NCBI RefSeq assembly: GCF_013408985.1
Contig: NZ_JACBZT010000001.1
Coordinates: forward strand, 5,225,197-5,289,196
Reading direction: 5' to 3'
Length of the DNA: 64,000 nucleotides
DNA from: Petropleomorpha daqingensis
Lineage (GTDB): Bacteria; Actinomycetota; Actinomycetes; Mycobacteriales; Geodermatophilaceae
Below, piece by piece: positions 33,135 to 45,355 of the stretch; position 1 is the stretch's first letter, and each line of letters starts with the position of its first letter. Both the position numbers and the translations under genes were made by a program. The notes under the pieces were generated by a model, which was not told the origin of the DNA, did not search any database, and saw only the letters and a list, made by a program, of their open reading frames with translations.

Positions 33135-33940
33135 TGTCGCTGCCACCGGGGGAACGGATCGAGGCCGAGCTCGCCTCGGAGGGTGTGCCGCCCCCCGACA
33201 TCGTCATCGAGCCGGACGCCGACCGGCTGGCCGGCGCCGCGGCCTCGGCGTTCGTCGCCCGGGTGGCCGCGGCGCAGGCCGTGCACGGCGTCGCCTCGGT
33301 GGTGCTCACCGGCGGCGGGGTCGGGACGGCGATGCTCGAGCGGGTGGCCGACCTGGCCGAGGAGCCCGAGCGCGAGGTCGTCGACTGGACGGCGGTCGAG
33401 ATCTGGTGGGGCGACGAGCGGTTCGTACCCGCCGACAGCGACGACCGCAACGAGCTCGGCGCGCGCCGGGCGCTGCTGGACCGGGTCGGGGTGCCCGAGG
33501 AGCGGGTGCACGCCATGCCGGCCGCCGACGGGGAGTTCGCCACCGCGGAGGAGGCGGCCCACTGGTACGCCGCCGAGCTGGCGGAGCTGGGAGGCGACGA
33601 CGAGGTGCCGCGCTTCGACGTCCTGCTGCTCGGCATGGGCCCCGAGGGCCACGTGGCCTCGATCTTCCCGGACTCACCGGCCGCTCAGGACGACCGCCCG
33701 GTGGTGGCCGTGCACGACTGCCCGAAGCCGCCGCCCACCCGGATCAGCCTCGGCTTCTCGGCGATCAACTCGGCCGAGGAGATCTGGCTGCTGGTCGCCG
33801 GCGAGGGCAAGGCCGAGGCCGTGGCGCGCGGGGTCCGGGGCGCCCCGGGGACCGAACTGCCCGCCGGCGCGGTGCACGGGCGCCGCGCCACGCGGTGGCT
33901 CCTCGACGCCGCCGCCGCGAGCCGGCTTCCGGAGGCCTGA
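33134..33940 (+). CDS. pgl: 6-phosphogluconolactonase
   Basis: 268 residues. VVLTGGGVGTAMLERVADL, WWGDERFVPADSDDRN and LLGMGPEGHVASIFPDSP are the NagB/SOL-type signatures of bacterial Pgl, which hydrolyses the zwf product. ATG shares a base with the opcA stop (TGATG). Last gene of the pathway operon; gnd is not in this window. Confidence 0.95.
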   Translation: MSLPPGERIEAELASEGVPPPDIVIEPDADRLAGAAASAFVARVAAAQAVHGVASVVLTGGGVGTAMLERVADLAEEPEREVVDWTAVEIWWGDERFVPADSDDRNELGARRALLDRVGVPEERVHAMPAADGEFATAEEAAHWYAAELAELGGDDEVPRFDVLLLGMGPEGHVASIFPDSPAAQDDRPVVAVHDCPKPPPTRISLGFSAINSAEEIWLLVAGEGKAEAVARGVRGAPGTELPAGAVHGRRATRWLLDAAAASRLPEA

Positions 33941-34034
33941 GGCGGTTCAAGAACTCTGCAAGCGGAGCGAAAGGGGTCGACCGCACCCTGACGGCGGGTC
34001 CACACTCCCGACCGTCGCCGAAGGAGCTCCTGCC

Positions 34035-34205
34035 ATGACCGCCAGCGTCACCGCGCCCGCCATCCCCACCCCGCGCACGCCGAGCGAGCCCGCGCGCCGG
34101 CCACGCCGCGAGCGCCCGCTCAGCGAGTACTGGGACGTGGCCGAGGCGCGCTGGGTCACCGGCGCGCTAGAGGTCAGCCGCCGCGGCGGGCCTGCAGGCG
34201 GCTGA
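34035..34205 (+). CDS. Small hypothetical protein (56 aa)
   Basis: An ATG with GAAGGAG eight bases upstream opens a 56-codon frame: a Pro/Arg-rich start, then RPLSEYWDVAEARWVTG, a short compact segment that looks conserved. It overlaps the last 32 bases of the convergent rbpA. Not recognised; kept because of the good ribosome-binding site and the non-random motif. Confidence 0.5.
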   Translation: MTASVTAPAIPTPRTPSEPARRPRRERPLSEYWDVAEARWVTGALEVSRRGGPAGG

Positions 34206-34515
34206 GCGCCTCGTCGAGCAGCGCGTCGCCGTCGGCGTCGGTGCGCCGCTCGCGCACGTAGGCGAGGTGAGTCTTGTACGGCTCGGTCCGCGGTGCGGGC
34301 GGCGGGGCGTCCTGGTCCTGGCCGGCCGGGAGGCCGCAGCGGGGGCAGTCCCAGAGCTCGGGGACCTCGGCGTCGGTCGCGAACGCGACGCGGGTCTCGT
34401 GCCCCTTGGCACACCAGAAGGCGATGCGGTGCCGTGGCGCGGCCTCCCCGCGCTCGGCCTCACCCATCGGACCTGCTCCGACCCGAGTACCCCGGATCGC
34501 GTTGCCACCAGCCAC
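34174..34515 (-). CDS. rbpA: RbpA, RNA polymerase-binding protein
   Basis: 113 residues. The zinc region is FWCAKGHE...WDCPRCG (Cys35, His39, Cys57, Cys60), and the C-terminal sigma-binding part is YKTHLAYVRERRTDADGDALLDEAL. RbpA binds core RNA polymerase and the principal sigma factor and stimulates open-complex formation; it is restricted to actinobacteria. GTG start. Upstream TAGACT (34569-34574, minus strand) could be a -10 box. Confidence 0.96.
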   Translation of the reverse strand: MAGGNAIRGTRVGAGPMGEAERGEAAPRHRIAFWCAKGHETRVAFATDAEVPELWDCPRCGLPAGQDQDAPPPAPRTEPYKTHLAYVRERRTDADGDALLDEALSRLQARRGG

Positions 34516-34593
34516 GAGCGCTCCCTGAACTCCGGTCGGCCGGACGAGCGGCCGACTGCCGCTCGCGCAGTCTAGAGCCTGGAAGGGCGTTCT

Positions 34594-34617
34594 CCCGTGC
34601 AGTTTTCCCTGCGCGGG
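34594..34617. terminator. Hairpin downstream of secG
   Basis: On the minus strand CCCGCGCAG-GGAAAA-CTGCACGGG forms a nine-position stem with one mismatch, 14 bp after the secG stop. A candidate terminator of the glycolysis-secG transcript before rbpA. Confidence 0.45.
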
Positions 34618-34630
34618 TCGCTGGATGCGG

Positions 34631-34864
34631 TCAGACCTTGAGCAGAATGCCCAGTGCGACGATGCACACGGCCCAGATGACGCCGCAGAAGACGGTGAGC
34701 CGGTTCAGGTTCTTCTCGACCACGGAGGAGCCGGCCAGCGACGAGGAGACCGCGCCGCCGAACATCGAGGACAGACCGCCACCCTTGCCGCGGTGCAGCA
34801 GGATCAGCACCACCAGCAGCAGGCTGCTGAGCACCAGCAGCACGTTCAGGACGATCTCGACCAT
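34631..34864 (-). CDS. secG: SecG, preprotein translocase subunit
   Basis: 77 residues with two transmembrane helices. LLVVLILLHRGKGGGLSSMFGG is the SecG loop motif and the second helix is TVFCGVIWAVCIVALGILL. It assists SecYE-driven protein export. ATG chosen at MVEIVLN. It lies close to tpiA in many actinobacteria, but here a lipoprotein gene separates them. Confidence 0.96.
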   Translation of the reverse strand: MVEIVLNVLLVLSSLLLVVLILLHRGKGGGLSSMFGGAVSSSLAGSSVVEKNLNRLTVFCGVIWAVCIVALGILLKV

Positions 34865-34884
34865 GGGACCAGGGTAGCCGACGC

Positions 34885-36672
34885 TCAGCGGACCCCGGCG
34901 GTGGCGAGGTCGTACCCGCCGTACGGCTGCATCACCAGTCCGTTGCGCAACCGCTGTCCGGCGATCAGCTGTATGCGGTTCTCCGACAGCGGCACGTAGG
35001 CGGCGCTCTTGGCGGCGGCGGTCGAGACCTCGCCCCACGCGTCGAGCGCGCCGTTCCCGCCGGCTGCGGCGCGGGCGGTGTCGACCAGGCCGTTGATGTC
35101 GGCGTCGTTGAGCCGCGCGTAGTTCGTGTTCCCCGGCGTGCGGATGCTCCGCCCGTCGACGAGCGGCACCAGGAACGACGCCGGGGTCGGGAAGTCCCCG
35201 GTCCAGGTGGCGAGGATGATCCCGTAGCCCTTGGCCTTCACGTTGTCGGGGTCGCCGACGTCCGTGGCGTAGAAGGTGGTCGGGTCCAGGGCCTGCACGT
35301 CGACCTTGATCCCGATCCCGGAGAGCTCGTGGGCGACCTCGCGGGCGACGCCGACGCTGGTCGGGGCGTCGGCGACGGCGAGCACGGTGGAGAAGCCGTG
35401 GGCCTGACCGCACGCCTCGAGCGACTTCCGGGCCGCGGCGGGATCGGGCGCCGGGTCCGTGTCCTGGGGACCGCCGGGCAGCCCGCGGGGCCACAGCACG
35501 GAGCTGCGGACGGCCGCGCCGGCCCCGCCCTGCGCCTGCTGCAGGCTGCGGCGGTCGACGGCCTGCGCGACGGCGGCACGGCAGTCGGCGTTGTCGAAGG
35601 GCGCCACGTCGGTGGGCAGCGCGAGCAGCCGGACGGCGCCGGTGGTGACGTCGTCGACCCGGTCGGACAGCGGCGGGTCGGTGTCGTCCTGGGTCAGCCG
35701 CGCGGTGGTCGCCGGCTGCACGCCGGCGCCGGTGATGTCCACGTCGGCCGAGCCGGCGAGGACCGCCTGGTCGCGCTCGATGCCCGACAGCCCGGTGCGG
35801 ACGACGACGGCGTCGGGCAGCGCGGTGCGGACGTCGTCGGTGGCCTGCTTCCAGTCCTTGTTCCGCTCGAGCCGGATGCTGGTCGCGTCGACGGCCGTGA
35901 TCGTGTACGGGCCGGAGGAGACCGGCGCGGTGCCGTAGTTCGCCCCGGTGTCGGACTCGACCGGGACGGGGCTGCTCGACGGCAGCGCCATCACGAACGG
36001 GAAGTCCGGCTGCGGGGTGCGCAGGTGGAAGACGAGGGTCTTGTCGTCCGGCGTCTCGATCGAGCCCAGCCCGAGGTGGTCCGGCGCCTCGTCCTGGTAC
36101 GGGCCGGCGTACTGGTTCCCGGGGTCGTCCAGGAGGTCGACCACGTAGTTCGGGCCGCCGACGACGACGTCCGAGGCGAACGACCGCTCGATGCCGTACT
36201 TGACGTCCTTGGACGTGATCGGCCGCCCGCCGGCGAACGCCACGCCGTCCTTGAGCGTGAAGGTCCAGGTCGAGCCGCCGTCGGGGGTGGTGCCCAGGTC
36301 GGTGGCCAGGTCGGGGACGAGCTGCCCGGTCTTGCCGGGCTTCGACGAGTAGGTGACCAGCGTGCGGACGTAGAGCCGCATGAGGTTCCACACGCCCGGT
36401 GAGTAGGAGCGCTGGGGGTCGAGGCTGTCGACCGGCCCGGACACCACGCGCAGCGTGCCGCCGGTCGTGGTCGAGGGGGCGCGCACACCGGTGACGCCGG
36501 CGTCCGGCTTCCCGCTCTGGACCGGGACGTCGACCGTCCCGCTGGCGCCGCCGCTGCAGCTGACCGCGAGCACGACGACGAGGACGACGACCACCAGGCC
36601 GCCGAGCAAGCGGTGCCCCGACCGGCCGCGTGCCCAGCTCGGCACGCGCTCGAGGACGCTCCCCACTGCCAC
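34885..36672 (-). CDS. Family 5 extracellular solute-binding lipoprotein
   Basis: 595 residues. An N-terminal helix with lipobox LAVSC (Cys39) predicts a membrane-anchored lipoprotein. GTLRVVSGPVDSLDPQRSYSPGVWNLMRLY and WTFTLKDGVAFAGGRPITSKDVKYGIERS are typical of peptide/nickel/oligopeptide-binding proteins. No permease or ATPase genes are adjacent, so it is an orphan receptor, possibly serving a transporter elsewhere. GTG start with GGGGGAG upstream. It sits between tpiA and secG, 20 bp from secG. Confidence 0.9.
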   Translation of the reverse strand: MAVGSVLERVPSWARGRSGHRLLGGLVVVVLVVVLAVSCSGGASGTVDVPVQSGKPDAGVTGVRAPSTTTGGTLRVVSGPVDSLDPQRSYSPGVWNLMRLYVRTLVTYSSKPGKTGQLVPDLATDLGTTPDGGSTWTFTLKDGVAFAGGRPITSKDVKYGIERSFASDVVVGGPNYVVDLLDDPGNQYAGPYQDEAPDHLGLGSIETPDDKTLVFHLRTPQPDFPFVMALPSSSPVPVESDTGANYGTAPVSSGPYTITAVDATSIRLERNKDWKQATDDVRTALPDAVVVRTGLSGIERDQAVLAGSADVDITGAGVQPATTARLTQDDTDPPLSDRVDDVTTGAVRLLALPTDVAPFDNADCRAAVAQAVDRRSLQQAQGGAGAAVRSSVLWPRGLPGGPQDTDPAPDPAAARKSLEACGQAHGFSTVLAVADAPTSVGVAREVAHELSGIGIKVDVQALDPTTFYATDVGDPDNVKAKGYGIILATWTGDFPTPASFLVPLVDGRSIRTPGNTNYARLNDADINGLVDTARAAAGGNGALDAWGEVSTAAAKSAAYVPLSENRIQLIAGQRLRNGLVMQPYGGYDLATAGVR

Positions 36673-36711
36673 TCCCCCTGCTGCCCCGCCGCCGGGTGCA
36701 GCAGGCGGCGG

Positions 36712-37491
36712 TCAGCCGTTCTCTGCCGCGATCCGGCAGATCGATGCGAATTCGTCGGCGTCCAGGCTGGCACCGCCGACGAGGGCCCCGTCGATGTCGG
36801 GACCAGCGAGGATCCCGGCGGTGTTGCCGGCCTTGACCGATCCCCCGTAGAGGATACGGACGACGTCGGCGGTCTCCGGTCCGTAGCGCTCGGCGAGCCG
36901 CGCCCGCAGCGCCCCGCAGACCTCCTGCGCATCCTCCGGGGTGGCCACCTCACCGGTCCCGATCGCCCACACCGGCTCGTAGGCCAGGACGACCTTCCGC
37001 ACGTCGTCGGCGCTGACGCCGTCGAGCGAGCCGTCGAGCTGGTCGCTGCAGTGGGGAACGTGGTTCCCCGCCTGGCGGATCTCCAGCCCCTCGCCGACGC
37101 AGAGGATCGGGGTGAGCCCGTGCTTGAGCGCGGCCTGCACCTTGCGGGCGACCAGGGCGTCGTCCTCGCCGTGGATGGTGCGCCGCTCGGAGTGCCCGAC
37201 GACGACGTAGGAGCAGGCCATCGCGGCGAGCATCGCGCCGCTGATGTCGCCGGTGTAGGCACCCGAGTCGTGCGGCGAGAGGTCCTGCGCGCCGAAGCCG
37301 ACCGGCAGCTTGTCGCCGGTGACCAGGGTCTGCACGCTGCGCAGCGCCGTGAACGGCGGGAGCACCACCGCCTCGGTCTTGTCGAGCACCTTCTCCGGCA
37401 CCGTGAAGACGATCTTCTGCACCAGCCCGATGGCCTCGAGGTGGGTCAGGTTCATCTTCCAGTTGCCGGCGATCAGCCGACGGCGCGCCAT
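36712..37491 (-). CDS. tpiA: Triosephosphate isomerase
   Basis: 259 residues, TIM barrel. Active-site residues are visible: Lys12 in GNWKMN, His in VVVGHSERR and Glu in [23 protein letters not shown] binds phosphate. It interconverts dihydroxyacetone phosphate and glyceraldehyde 3-phosphate. ATG shares a base with the pgk stop (TGATG). Confidence 0.97.
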   Translation of the reverse strand: MARRRLIAGNWKMNLTHLEAIGLVQKIVFTVPEKVLDKTEAVVLPPFTALRSVQTLVTGDKLPVGFGAQDLSPHDSGAYTGDISGAMLAAMACSYVVVGHSERRTIHGEDDALVARKVQAALKHGLTPILCVGEGLEIRQAGNHVPHCSDQLDGSLDGVSADDVRKVVLAYEPVWAIGTGEVATPEDAQEVCGALRARLAERYGPETADVVRILYGGSVKAGNTAGILAGPDIDGALVGGASLDADEFASICRIAAENG

Positions 37492-38683
37492 CAACCCTCC
37501 AGGACGGTGAGGCCGGGCAGCTCCCGGCCCTCGAGGTACTCCAGCGACGCGCCGCCGCCGGTGCTGATGTGCTTGAAGGCCGACTCGTCGAGGCCGAGCT
37601 GGCGGACCGCGGCCGCCGAGTCGCCGCCGCCGACGACGGAGAGCCCTTCGACCTGCCCCACGGCCTCGGCCACCCCGCGGGTGCCGGCCGCGAAGGGAGC
37701 CAGCTCGAAGACGCCCATCGGGCCGTTCCAGAACACGGTGAGCGATCCGGCCAGCTCGCGGGCGAACAGCTCGACGCTGCGCGGGCCGATGTCGAGGCCG
37801 AGCTGGTCCGCGGGGATCTGGTCGGCGTCCACGGTGGTGGTCGGGGCGTCGGCGCTGAACTCGGGGGCGCAGACGACGTCGACCGGCAGCACGATCCTCC
37901 TCCCCGCCTCGTCGAGCAGCCGCTTGCAGGTGTCGACCTGGTCGGCCTCGAGCAGCGACCTGCCGACCTCGTGGCCCTGGGCCTTGAGGAAGGTGAAGCA
38001 CATCCCGCCGCCGACCAGCAGCGTGTCGACCTTGGGCAGCAGCGCCTCGATGACGGCGAGCTTGTCGCTGACCTTCGAGCCGCCGAGGACGACGGCGTAG
38101 GGCCGCTCGGGGTCGCTGGTCAGCCGGCGCAGCACGTCGAGCTCACGGGCGACCAGGCGGCCGGCGACGTGCGGCAGCCGCAGGGCGATGTCGTAGACGC
38201 TCGCGTGCTTGCGGTGCACCGCGCCGAACGCGTCGTCGACGTAGACGTCGGCGAGCGCCGCCAGCCGGTCGGCCAGCTCGCCGCGCTCGGCGTCGTCCTT
38301 GGACGTCTCGGCCGCCTCGAAGCGGACGTTCTCCAGCAGGAGGACGTCGCCGTCGGCCAGGCCGGCCGCGCGCGTCGTCGCGTCCTCCCCCGCCACGTCG
38401 GTCGCCAGCGGCACCTCGACGCCCAGCAGCTCGCCCAGCCGGGCGGCGACCGGGGCGAGCGAGTACTGCGGGTCGGGCGCGCCCTTCGGCCGGCCGAGGT
38501 GGGCGGCGACGACCACCCGGGCGCCGGCGTCGCGCAGCGCCTGCAGGGTCGGCAGGCTGGCGCGGATCCGGCCGTCGTCGGTGATGGCCCGGGTGGTCTT
38601 GTCCAGCGGGACGTTCAGGTCGGCGCGCAGGAACACGCGCCGACCCGAGACACCCTCGGCGAGGAGGTCGTCGAGGCTGCGCA

Positions 38684-38684
<1 letters not shown>
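37491..38684 (-). CDS. pgk: Phosphoglycerate kinase
   Basis: 397 residues. [39 protein letters not shown] and [10 protein letters not shown] are the substrate- and nucleotide-binding motifs. It transfers phosphate between 1,3-bisphosphoglycerate and ADP. Coupled at both ends by TGATG overlaps with gap and tpiA. Confidence 0.97.
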
Positions 38685-40763
<2,079 letters not shown>

Positions 40764-40808
40764 CTGCGGTGTTCCTTTCCCCCTGAATTCCTCGGCTCGT
40801 CCCCCGGG

Positions 40809-40835
40809 CCGGGCATCGATCGTTCCGATACCCGG
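40809..40835. other. Hairpin in the yvcK-whiA gap
   Basis: On the minus strand CCGGGTATCG-GAACGAT-CGATGCCCGG forms a 10-bp stem with one U-G pair. It lies 17 bp after the yvcK stop and 45 bp before the whiA ATG. It may be an attenuator or processing site. Confidence 0.4.
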
Positions 40836-40851
40836 TCGAGCCCCCTTACTC

Positions 40852-41853
40852 CTAGCGCGCCCCGGCCACGGAGGCCAGTGCGGCGGACAGCCGCTCGGGA
40901 TCATGCCGTGGTGCACCGTCGGGCTCGGCCACGGGTGCCAGGACGAGCTCGGCGCCGCATGCGCGCACCGCAGTTAGGAGACCATGCCGGTCAACCACCG
41001 ATTCCGCATCGGCGATGACCGTGTGCAACGCCACTCCGCCCAGGTGGGCCTGCAGCACGCGCAGGTGCTCCTCCGGGCTGAACCCGTCGGTCTCGCCCGC
41101 CTGCGGTTCCAGGTTGAGGACGACGACGACCCGGGCCCGGGTGGTCTCCAGCGCCTTGCGCAGCCGCGGGACGAGCAGGTGCGGCAGGACGGAGGTGAAC
41201 CACGACCCGGGACCCAGCGAGACGACGTCGGCGGTCGCGATCGCGTCGAGGACGGCGTCGGGCACCGGCGGGTCCGGCGGCATGACCCGGATGTCGCGGA
41301 CCCGGCCGGGTGTCGCGGCGATCGCCACCTGGCCGCGGATCGTCCGGTGCCGGGCGGGGTCGTCGGGATCGACGCTCTCCACCCGGGCCACGAGGTCGAG
41401 CGGGACCGCGGCCATGGGCAGGACCCGGCCGCGGGCTCCGAGCAGCGCGCCCAGCTCGTCGAGGGCGCGGACGGCGTCGCCGCCGTAGAGCTCGGTGAGG
41501 CCGGTGAGCACCAGGTTGCCGACCGAGTGGCCGGCGAGCACGCCGCTGCCGCCGAAGCGGTGCTGCAGCAGGTCGGTCATCGCCTGCGTGCGGTCGCCCT
41601 GGTCGGCGAGGGCGGCCAGGGCCATCCGCAGGTCGCCGGGCGGGAGGTAGGGCAGCTCGCGGCGGATGCGCCCGGAGGAGCCGCCGTCGTCCGCCACGGT
41701 GACGACGGCGGTCAGGTTCCGGGTGATCCGCCGCCAGGCGCGCAGCGCGGCCGACAGGCCGTGCCCGCCGCCCAGGGCGACCACGCGCGGCGGTGGCGGC
41801 GCCGTCGGCACCGGTGGCAGCGGGCCCTCGACCCGCCGGACGTTCCCTCCCAC
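40852..41853 (-). CDS. yvcK: YvcK/CofD-like protein (gluconeogenesis factor)
   Basis: 333 residues. [17 protein letters not shown] (about 24-40) and [27 protein letters not shown] are the nucleotide-sugar-binding segments of Yvc[19 protein letters not shown] is also diagnostic. YvcK supports cell-wall synthesis on gluconeogenic carbon in Bacillus and mycobacteria. GTG start 10 bp after rapZ. Confidence 0.95.
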   Translation of the reverse strand: MGGNVRRVEGPLPPVPTAPPPPRVVALGGGHGLSAALRAWRRITRNLTAVVTVADDGGSSGRIRRELPYLPPGDLRMALAALADQGDRTQAMTDLLQHRFGGSGVLAGHSVGNLVLTGLTELYGGDAVRALDELGALLGARGRVLPMAAVPLDLVARVESVDPDDPARHRTIRGQVAIAATPGRVRDIRVMPPDPPVPDAVLDAIATADVVSLGPGSWFTSVLPHLLVPRLRKALETTRARVVVVLNLEPQAGETDGFSPEEHLRVLQAHLGGVALHTVIADAESVVDRHGLLTAVRACGAELVLAPVAEPDGAPRHDPERLSAALASVAGAR

Positions 41854-41863
41854 GACCCCGGGC

Positions 41864-42754
41864 CTACTCGCGGCCCAGGTCGCGGTGCCGGGCGGCCGCG
41901 GCCACGCCCTCGGCGTTGAGCCGGCGGGCGAACTCCTCGGCGATGGCGACGCTGCGGTGCTTGCCGCCGGTGCAGCCGACGGCGAGCGTCAGGTACCGCT
42001 TGCCCTCGCGCCGGTAGCCGGGGATGAGCACGCGCAGCACGTCGGTGTAGCGCTCGAGGAACTCGGTCGCGTCGTCCTGGCCGAGGACGTAGTCGCGGAC
42101 CTCGGGGTCGCGGCCGGTCTTCGGGCGCAGCTCCGGCAGCCAGTGCGGGTTGGGCAGGAAGCGGGCGTCGACGACCAGGTCGGCGTCGAGCGGCAGGCCG
42201 TACTTGAAGCCGAAGCTGAGCACGGTCGCGGTCAGCGGCGGCGTCTGGCCGTCGCGGGCGAAGGCGTTCTCCAGCGTCGCGCGCAGCTGGTGGATGTTGA
42301 GGTCGCTGGTGTCCACCCAGAGGTCGGCGTCGCCGGCGATGCCGGTGAGCAGGGTGCGCTCGGCGGCGATGCCGTCGATCAGCCGGCCGGCGCCCTGCAG
42401 CGGGTGCTCGCGGCGGTTGGACTCGTAGCGGCGGACCAGCACCTCGTCGCTGGCGTGCACGTAGACCACCCGCGGGCGGTGCCCGGCCGCCTCGAGCACC
42501 CGCATCGACTCCTGCAGGTCGCTGGAGAAAGCCCGGCTGCGGACGTCGACGACCGCGGCGAACCGGCGCAGGTCGCCGCGGGCGCCGAGCTCGACCATCG
42601 GCTGCAGCAGGGCCGGTGGCAGGTTGTCGACGACGAACCAGCCGAGGTCCTCGAGCACCCGCCCCGCGCTGTTCTTGCCGGCGCCGGACAGGCCGGTGAC
42701 GACGACGACCTCCAGCGGCGGGACCTCCGGGGTCGTGGGTCCGTCCGCGCTCAC
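41864..42754 (-). CDS. rapZ: RapZ/YvcJ family nucleotide-binding protein
   Basis: 296 residues. The P-loop is GLSGAGKN (21-28), followed by [16 protein letters not shown] and, near the C terminus, [16 protein letters not shown]. RapZ-type proteins bind nucleotides and, in enteric bacteria, RNA controlling glucosamine-6-phosphate synthase. The residue after the P-loop Lys is Asn28 rather than Ser or Thr; Ser29 follows. GTG overlaps the uvrC stop (GTGA). Confidence 0.95.
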   Translation of the reverse strand: MSADGPTTPEVPPLEVVVVTGLSGAGKNSAGRVLEDLGWFVVDNLPPALLQPMVELGARGDLRRFAAVVDVRSRAFSSDLQESMRVLEAAGHRPRVVYVHASDEVLVRRYESNRREHPLQGAGRLIDGIAAERTLLTGIAGDADLWVDTSDLNIHQLRATLENAFARDGQTPPLTATVLSFGFKYGLPLDADLVVDARFLPNPHWLPELRPKTGRDPEVRDYVLGQDDATEFLERYTDVLRVLIPGYRREGKRYLTLAVGCTGGKHRSVAIAEEFARRLNAEGVAAAARHRDLGRE

Positions 42755-44769
42755 CGGCCGGCTCCGACGCGGCCGACCTCGGCGGTGTCGCCGGCGTCCG
42801 GCGCGGGCTCGCCGCGCTCGGCGGGACCGTCCGGCGCCAGGGTCGACTCCTCCACCACCGGCTCGGTGATCGCGGCCTGCACGGCCTCCGCCGTCCGTCG
42901 TCCGATCCCGGGCACGGTCATGAGCTCCTCGAGGGAGGCCGCGCGCAGCCGCTTGAGCGAGCCGAACTTCTTCATCAGCGCCTTCCGCCGGGTGTCGCCG
43001 AGGCCCGGGACGTCATCCAACAGGGAGACCAGCATCGAGGTCGAGCGCTTCTGCCGGTGGTAGGTGATCGCGAACCGGTGCGCCTCGTCGCGGACCCGCT
43101 GGAGCAGGTACAGCGCCTCGGAGGTGCGCGGCAGGATCACCGGGTCGGGCTCGCCGGGCAGCCACACCTCCTCCATCCGCTTGGCCAGACCGCAGACGGC
43201 GACGTCGACGATGCCCAGCTCGTCCAGCGACCGGCTGGCGGCCGCGACCTGCGGGGCGCCGCCGTCGACGACGAGGAGGTTGGGCGGGTAGGCGAACTTG
43301 CGCGCCCGGCCCTCCTCGGCGGCGATGCCCTGCTCGTTCTTGCGGTCCTCCTCCTCCTTGAGGTGCCGGGCGAACCGGCGGCGGACCACCTCGGCCATGG
43401 CGGCGGTGTCGTCGGTTCCGTGTGTCACGGAGAACCGGCGGTAGTCGGACTTCTTGGGCAGGCCGTCCTCGAAAACCACCATGCTGGCCACGACGTTGGT
43501 CTGCTGGACGTGCGAGACGTCCATGCACTCGATCCGCAGCGGTGCGTCGGGCAGGTCGAGGGCCTCCTGCAGCTCCTGCAGAGCGAGGCTGCGCGCGGTG
43601 AGGTCGCTGGAGCGCTTCACCCGGTGGCGGGCGAAGGCCTCCTTGGCGTTGCGCTCGACTGTCTCGAGCAGGGCCCGCTTGTCACCTCTTTGGGGGACGC
43701 GGAGGCTGACCCGGCTGCCGCGCAGCTCGGAGAGCAGCTCCTCGTAGACGTCGGCGTCGTCGGGCAGCTCCGGGACGAGCACCTCGCGCGGGACGGCCTC
43801 CCCGGCGGTGCCCGACTCCCCCGTCTCCTCGTCGACGCCGCCGTAGACCTGCAGCAGGAACTGCTCGACGAGCTGGCCGGTGCTGACCTCCTCGACCTTG
43901 TCGATGATCCAGCCGCGCTGGCCGCGGACCCGCCCGCCGCGGACGTGGAAGACCTGGACGGCGGCCTCGAGGTCGTCCTGCGCGAAGGCGACGACGTCGG
44001 CGTCCGTGCCGTCCCCCAGGACGACGGCCTGCTTCTCCATCGCCCGCTTGAGCGCGCCTAGGTCGTCGCGGAGCCGGGCGGCCTTCTCGTACTCCATCGC
44101 CTCGGCGGCCTCGGCCATCTCGCGCTCGAGCCGCTTGACCATGAGGTCGGTGCGGCCGGCCATGAAGTCGACGAAGTCGTCGACGATGGCGCGGTGCTCC
44201 TCGGCGGTGACCCGGCCGACGCAGGGCGCCGAGCACTTGCCGATGTAGCCGAGCAGGCACGGGCGGCCGATCTGGCCGGCGCGCTTGAAGACGCCGTTGG
44301 AGCAGGTGCGGGCGGGGAAGACGCGGGTGAGGGTGTCGAGGGTCTCGCGGATCGCCCAGGCATGGGCGTAGGGGCCGAAGTAGCGGACGCCCTTGCGCTT
44401 GGGGCCGCGCATGACCTGCAGCCGCGGGTACTCCTCGTTCAGCGTCACGGCCAGCGACGGGTAGCTCTTGTCGTCGCGGTAGCGGACGTTGAAGCGCGGG
44501 TCGAACTCCTTGATCCAGTTGTACTCGAGCTGGAGGGCCTCGACCTCGGTGCCGACGACGGTCCACTCGACGCTGGCCGCGGTCGTGACCATCTGCCGGG
44601 TGCGCGGGTGCAGGCCGACGACGTCGGCGAAGTAGCTGTTCAGCCGCTGGCGGAGGCTCTTGGCCTTGCCGACGTAGATGACCCGGCCGTTGGGGTCGCG
44701 GAACTTGTAGACGCCCGGGGACTCCGGGATGCTGCCGACCGCCGGTCGGTACGTGGACGGGTCGGGCAC
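42751..44769 (-). CDS. uvrC: UvrC, excinuclease subunit
   Basis: 672 residues. The GIY-YIG nuclease (GVYKF...[13 protein letters not shown], 19-43) makes the 3' incision. A UVR motif follows ([23 protein letters not shown]). The RNase H-like domain with [10 protein letters not shown] makes the 5' incision, and the C-terminal HhH has [23 protein letters not shown]. Extra C-terminal residues are acidic and Pro-rich. GTG at 44769 with a leaderless -10 box six bases upstream was preferred to the longer frame. Confidence 0.96.
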   Translation of the reverse strand: MPDPSTYRPAVGSIPESPGVYKFRDPNGRVIYVGKAKSLRQRLNSYFADVVGLHPRTRQMVTTAASVEWTVVGTEVEALQLEYNWIKEFDPRFNVRYRDDKSYPSLAVTLNEEYPRLQVMRGPKRKGVRYFGPYAHAWAIRETLDTLTRVFPARTCSNGVFKRAGQIGRPCLLGYIGKCSAPCVGRVTAEEHRAIVDDFVDFMAGRTDLMVKRLEREMAEAAEAMEYEKAARLRDDLGALKRAMEKQAVVLGDGTDADVVAFAQDDLEAAVQVFHVRGGRVRGQRGWIIDKVEEVSTGQLVEQFLLQVYGGVDEETGESGTAGEAVPREVLVPELPDDADVYEELLSELRGSRVSLRVPQRGDKRALLETVERNAKEAFARHRVKRSSDLTARSLALQELQEALDLPDAPLRIECMDVSHVQQTNVVASMVVFEDGLPKKSDYRRFSVTHGTDDTAAMAEVVRRRFARHLKEEEDRKNEQGIAAEEGRARKFAYPPNLLVVDGGAPQVAAASRSLDELGIVDVAVCGLAKRMEEVWLPGEPDPVILPRTSEALYLLQRVRDEAHRFAITYHRQKRSTSMLVSLLDDVPGLGDTRRKALMKKFGSLKRLRAASLEELMTVPGIGRRTAEAVQAAITEPVVEESTLAPDGPAERGEPAPDAGDTAEVGRVGAGR

Positions 44770-44775
44770 GTCTCC

Positions 44776-44781
44776 ACAGTA
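44776..44781 (-). promoter_or_regulatory. uvrC: -10 box TACTGT for uvrC, leaderless-type
   Basis: On the minus strand TACTGT ends six bases before the uvrC GTG, so translation would begin at or near the transcript 5' end. Confidence 0.45.
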
Positions 44782-44836
44782 GGTCGGGGGGCCGACACGC
44801 CGGTAATTCGGTGGACGGGGCCGGGAGGCTCGGGGC

Positions 44837-45355
44837 GTGCGGATGACGTTCGAGCGCATGGCCGACCGGCGGCCGGTGGAGACGCTCGTCGAGCGGGACG
44901 ACGGCGTGGTCTACGCGATGCGCGCCGCCGGAGGCGGGCCGGACCTGCCGCACGACCTGGTGCACGCCCTCGTCGAGCTCGAGCTCGGTGTGTCCGACGG
45001 CATCTGGGGTGCCGTCGCCGACGGGGTCGTGTGGGGCAGCATGCGGCACGTCTCGGGGCGGCGGCCGCCGCACGCCGCGGAGCGGTCGGCGCGGCTGCAG
45101 AAGGAGCGCGGCGACCGGATCATGGCCGCCGAGCACCTGGCCGACGTGGTGCGGCGCCTGTCGCGCGGGGAGCCCGTCCCGGGGGACGCCGTCTCGCGCT
45201 ATCCGCGGGAGACGCTGGAGCGGGCCGCCACGGCGCTGACGGCCGCGGAGGCGCGGTGGGCGGCGTTGGCGCCGGGCGAGCGGTGGGTGCTCAGCTGGCC
45301 GGGATCGACGCCAGGTCGCTCTCGAGGAGCTCGCGGTCCGCGGGGTCGGCGATGA
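44837..45355 (+). CDS. Hypothetical protein, conserved actinobacterial type
   Basis: 172 residues starting [61 protein letters not shown] and KERGDRI form a compact pattern with LPHDLVH that looks like a real conserved protein, but no domain function is known to me. It is divergent from uvrC and its last 65 bases overlap the convergent MerR gene. The last 15 or so residues may not be part of the fold. Confidence 0.7.
   Translation: MRMTFERMADRRPVETLVERDDGVVYAMRAAGGGPDLPHDLVHALVELELGVSDGIWGAVADGVVWGSMRHVSGRRPPHAAERSARLQKERGDRIMAAEHLADVVRRLSRGEPVPGDAVSRYPRETLERAATALTAAEARWAALAPGERWVLSWPGSTPGRSRGARGPRGRR

Noticed and set aside
33941-34034. tRNA-like GGTTCAAGAACTC after pgl
   Set aside because: The sequence does not fold into a cloverleaf and has no matching acceptor stem.
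34516-34630. Sigma-R type promoter for rbpA
   Set aside because: GGGAA-like segments are present, but no GGAAT-N18-GTT arrangement could be found.
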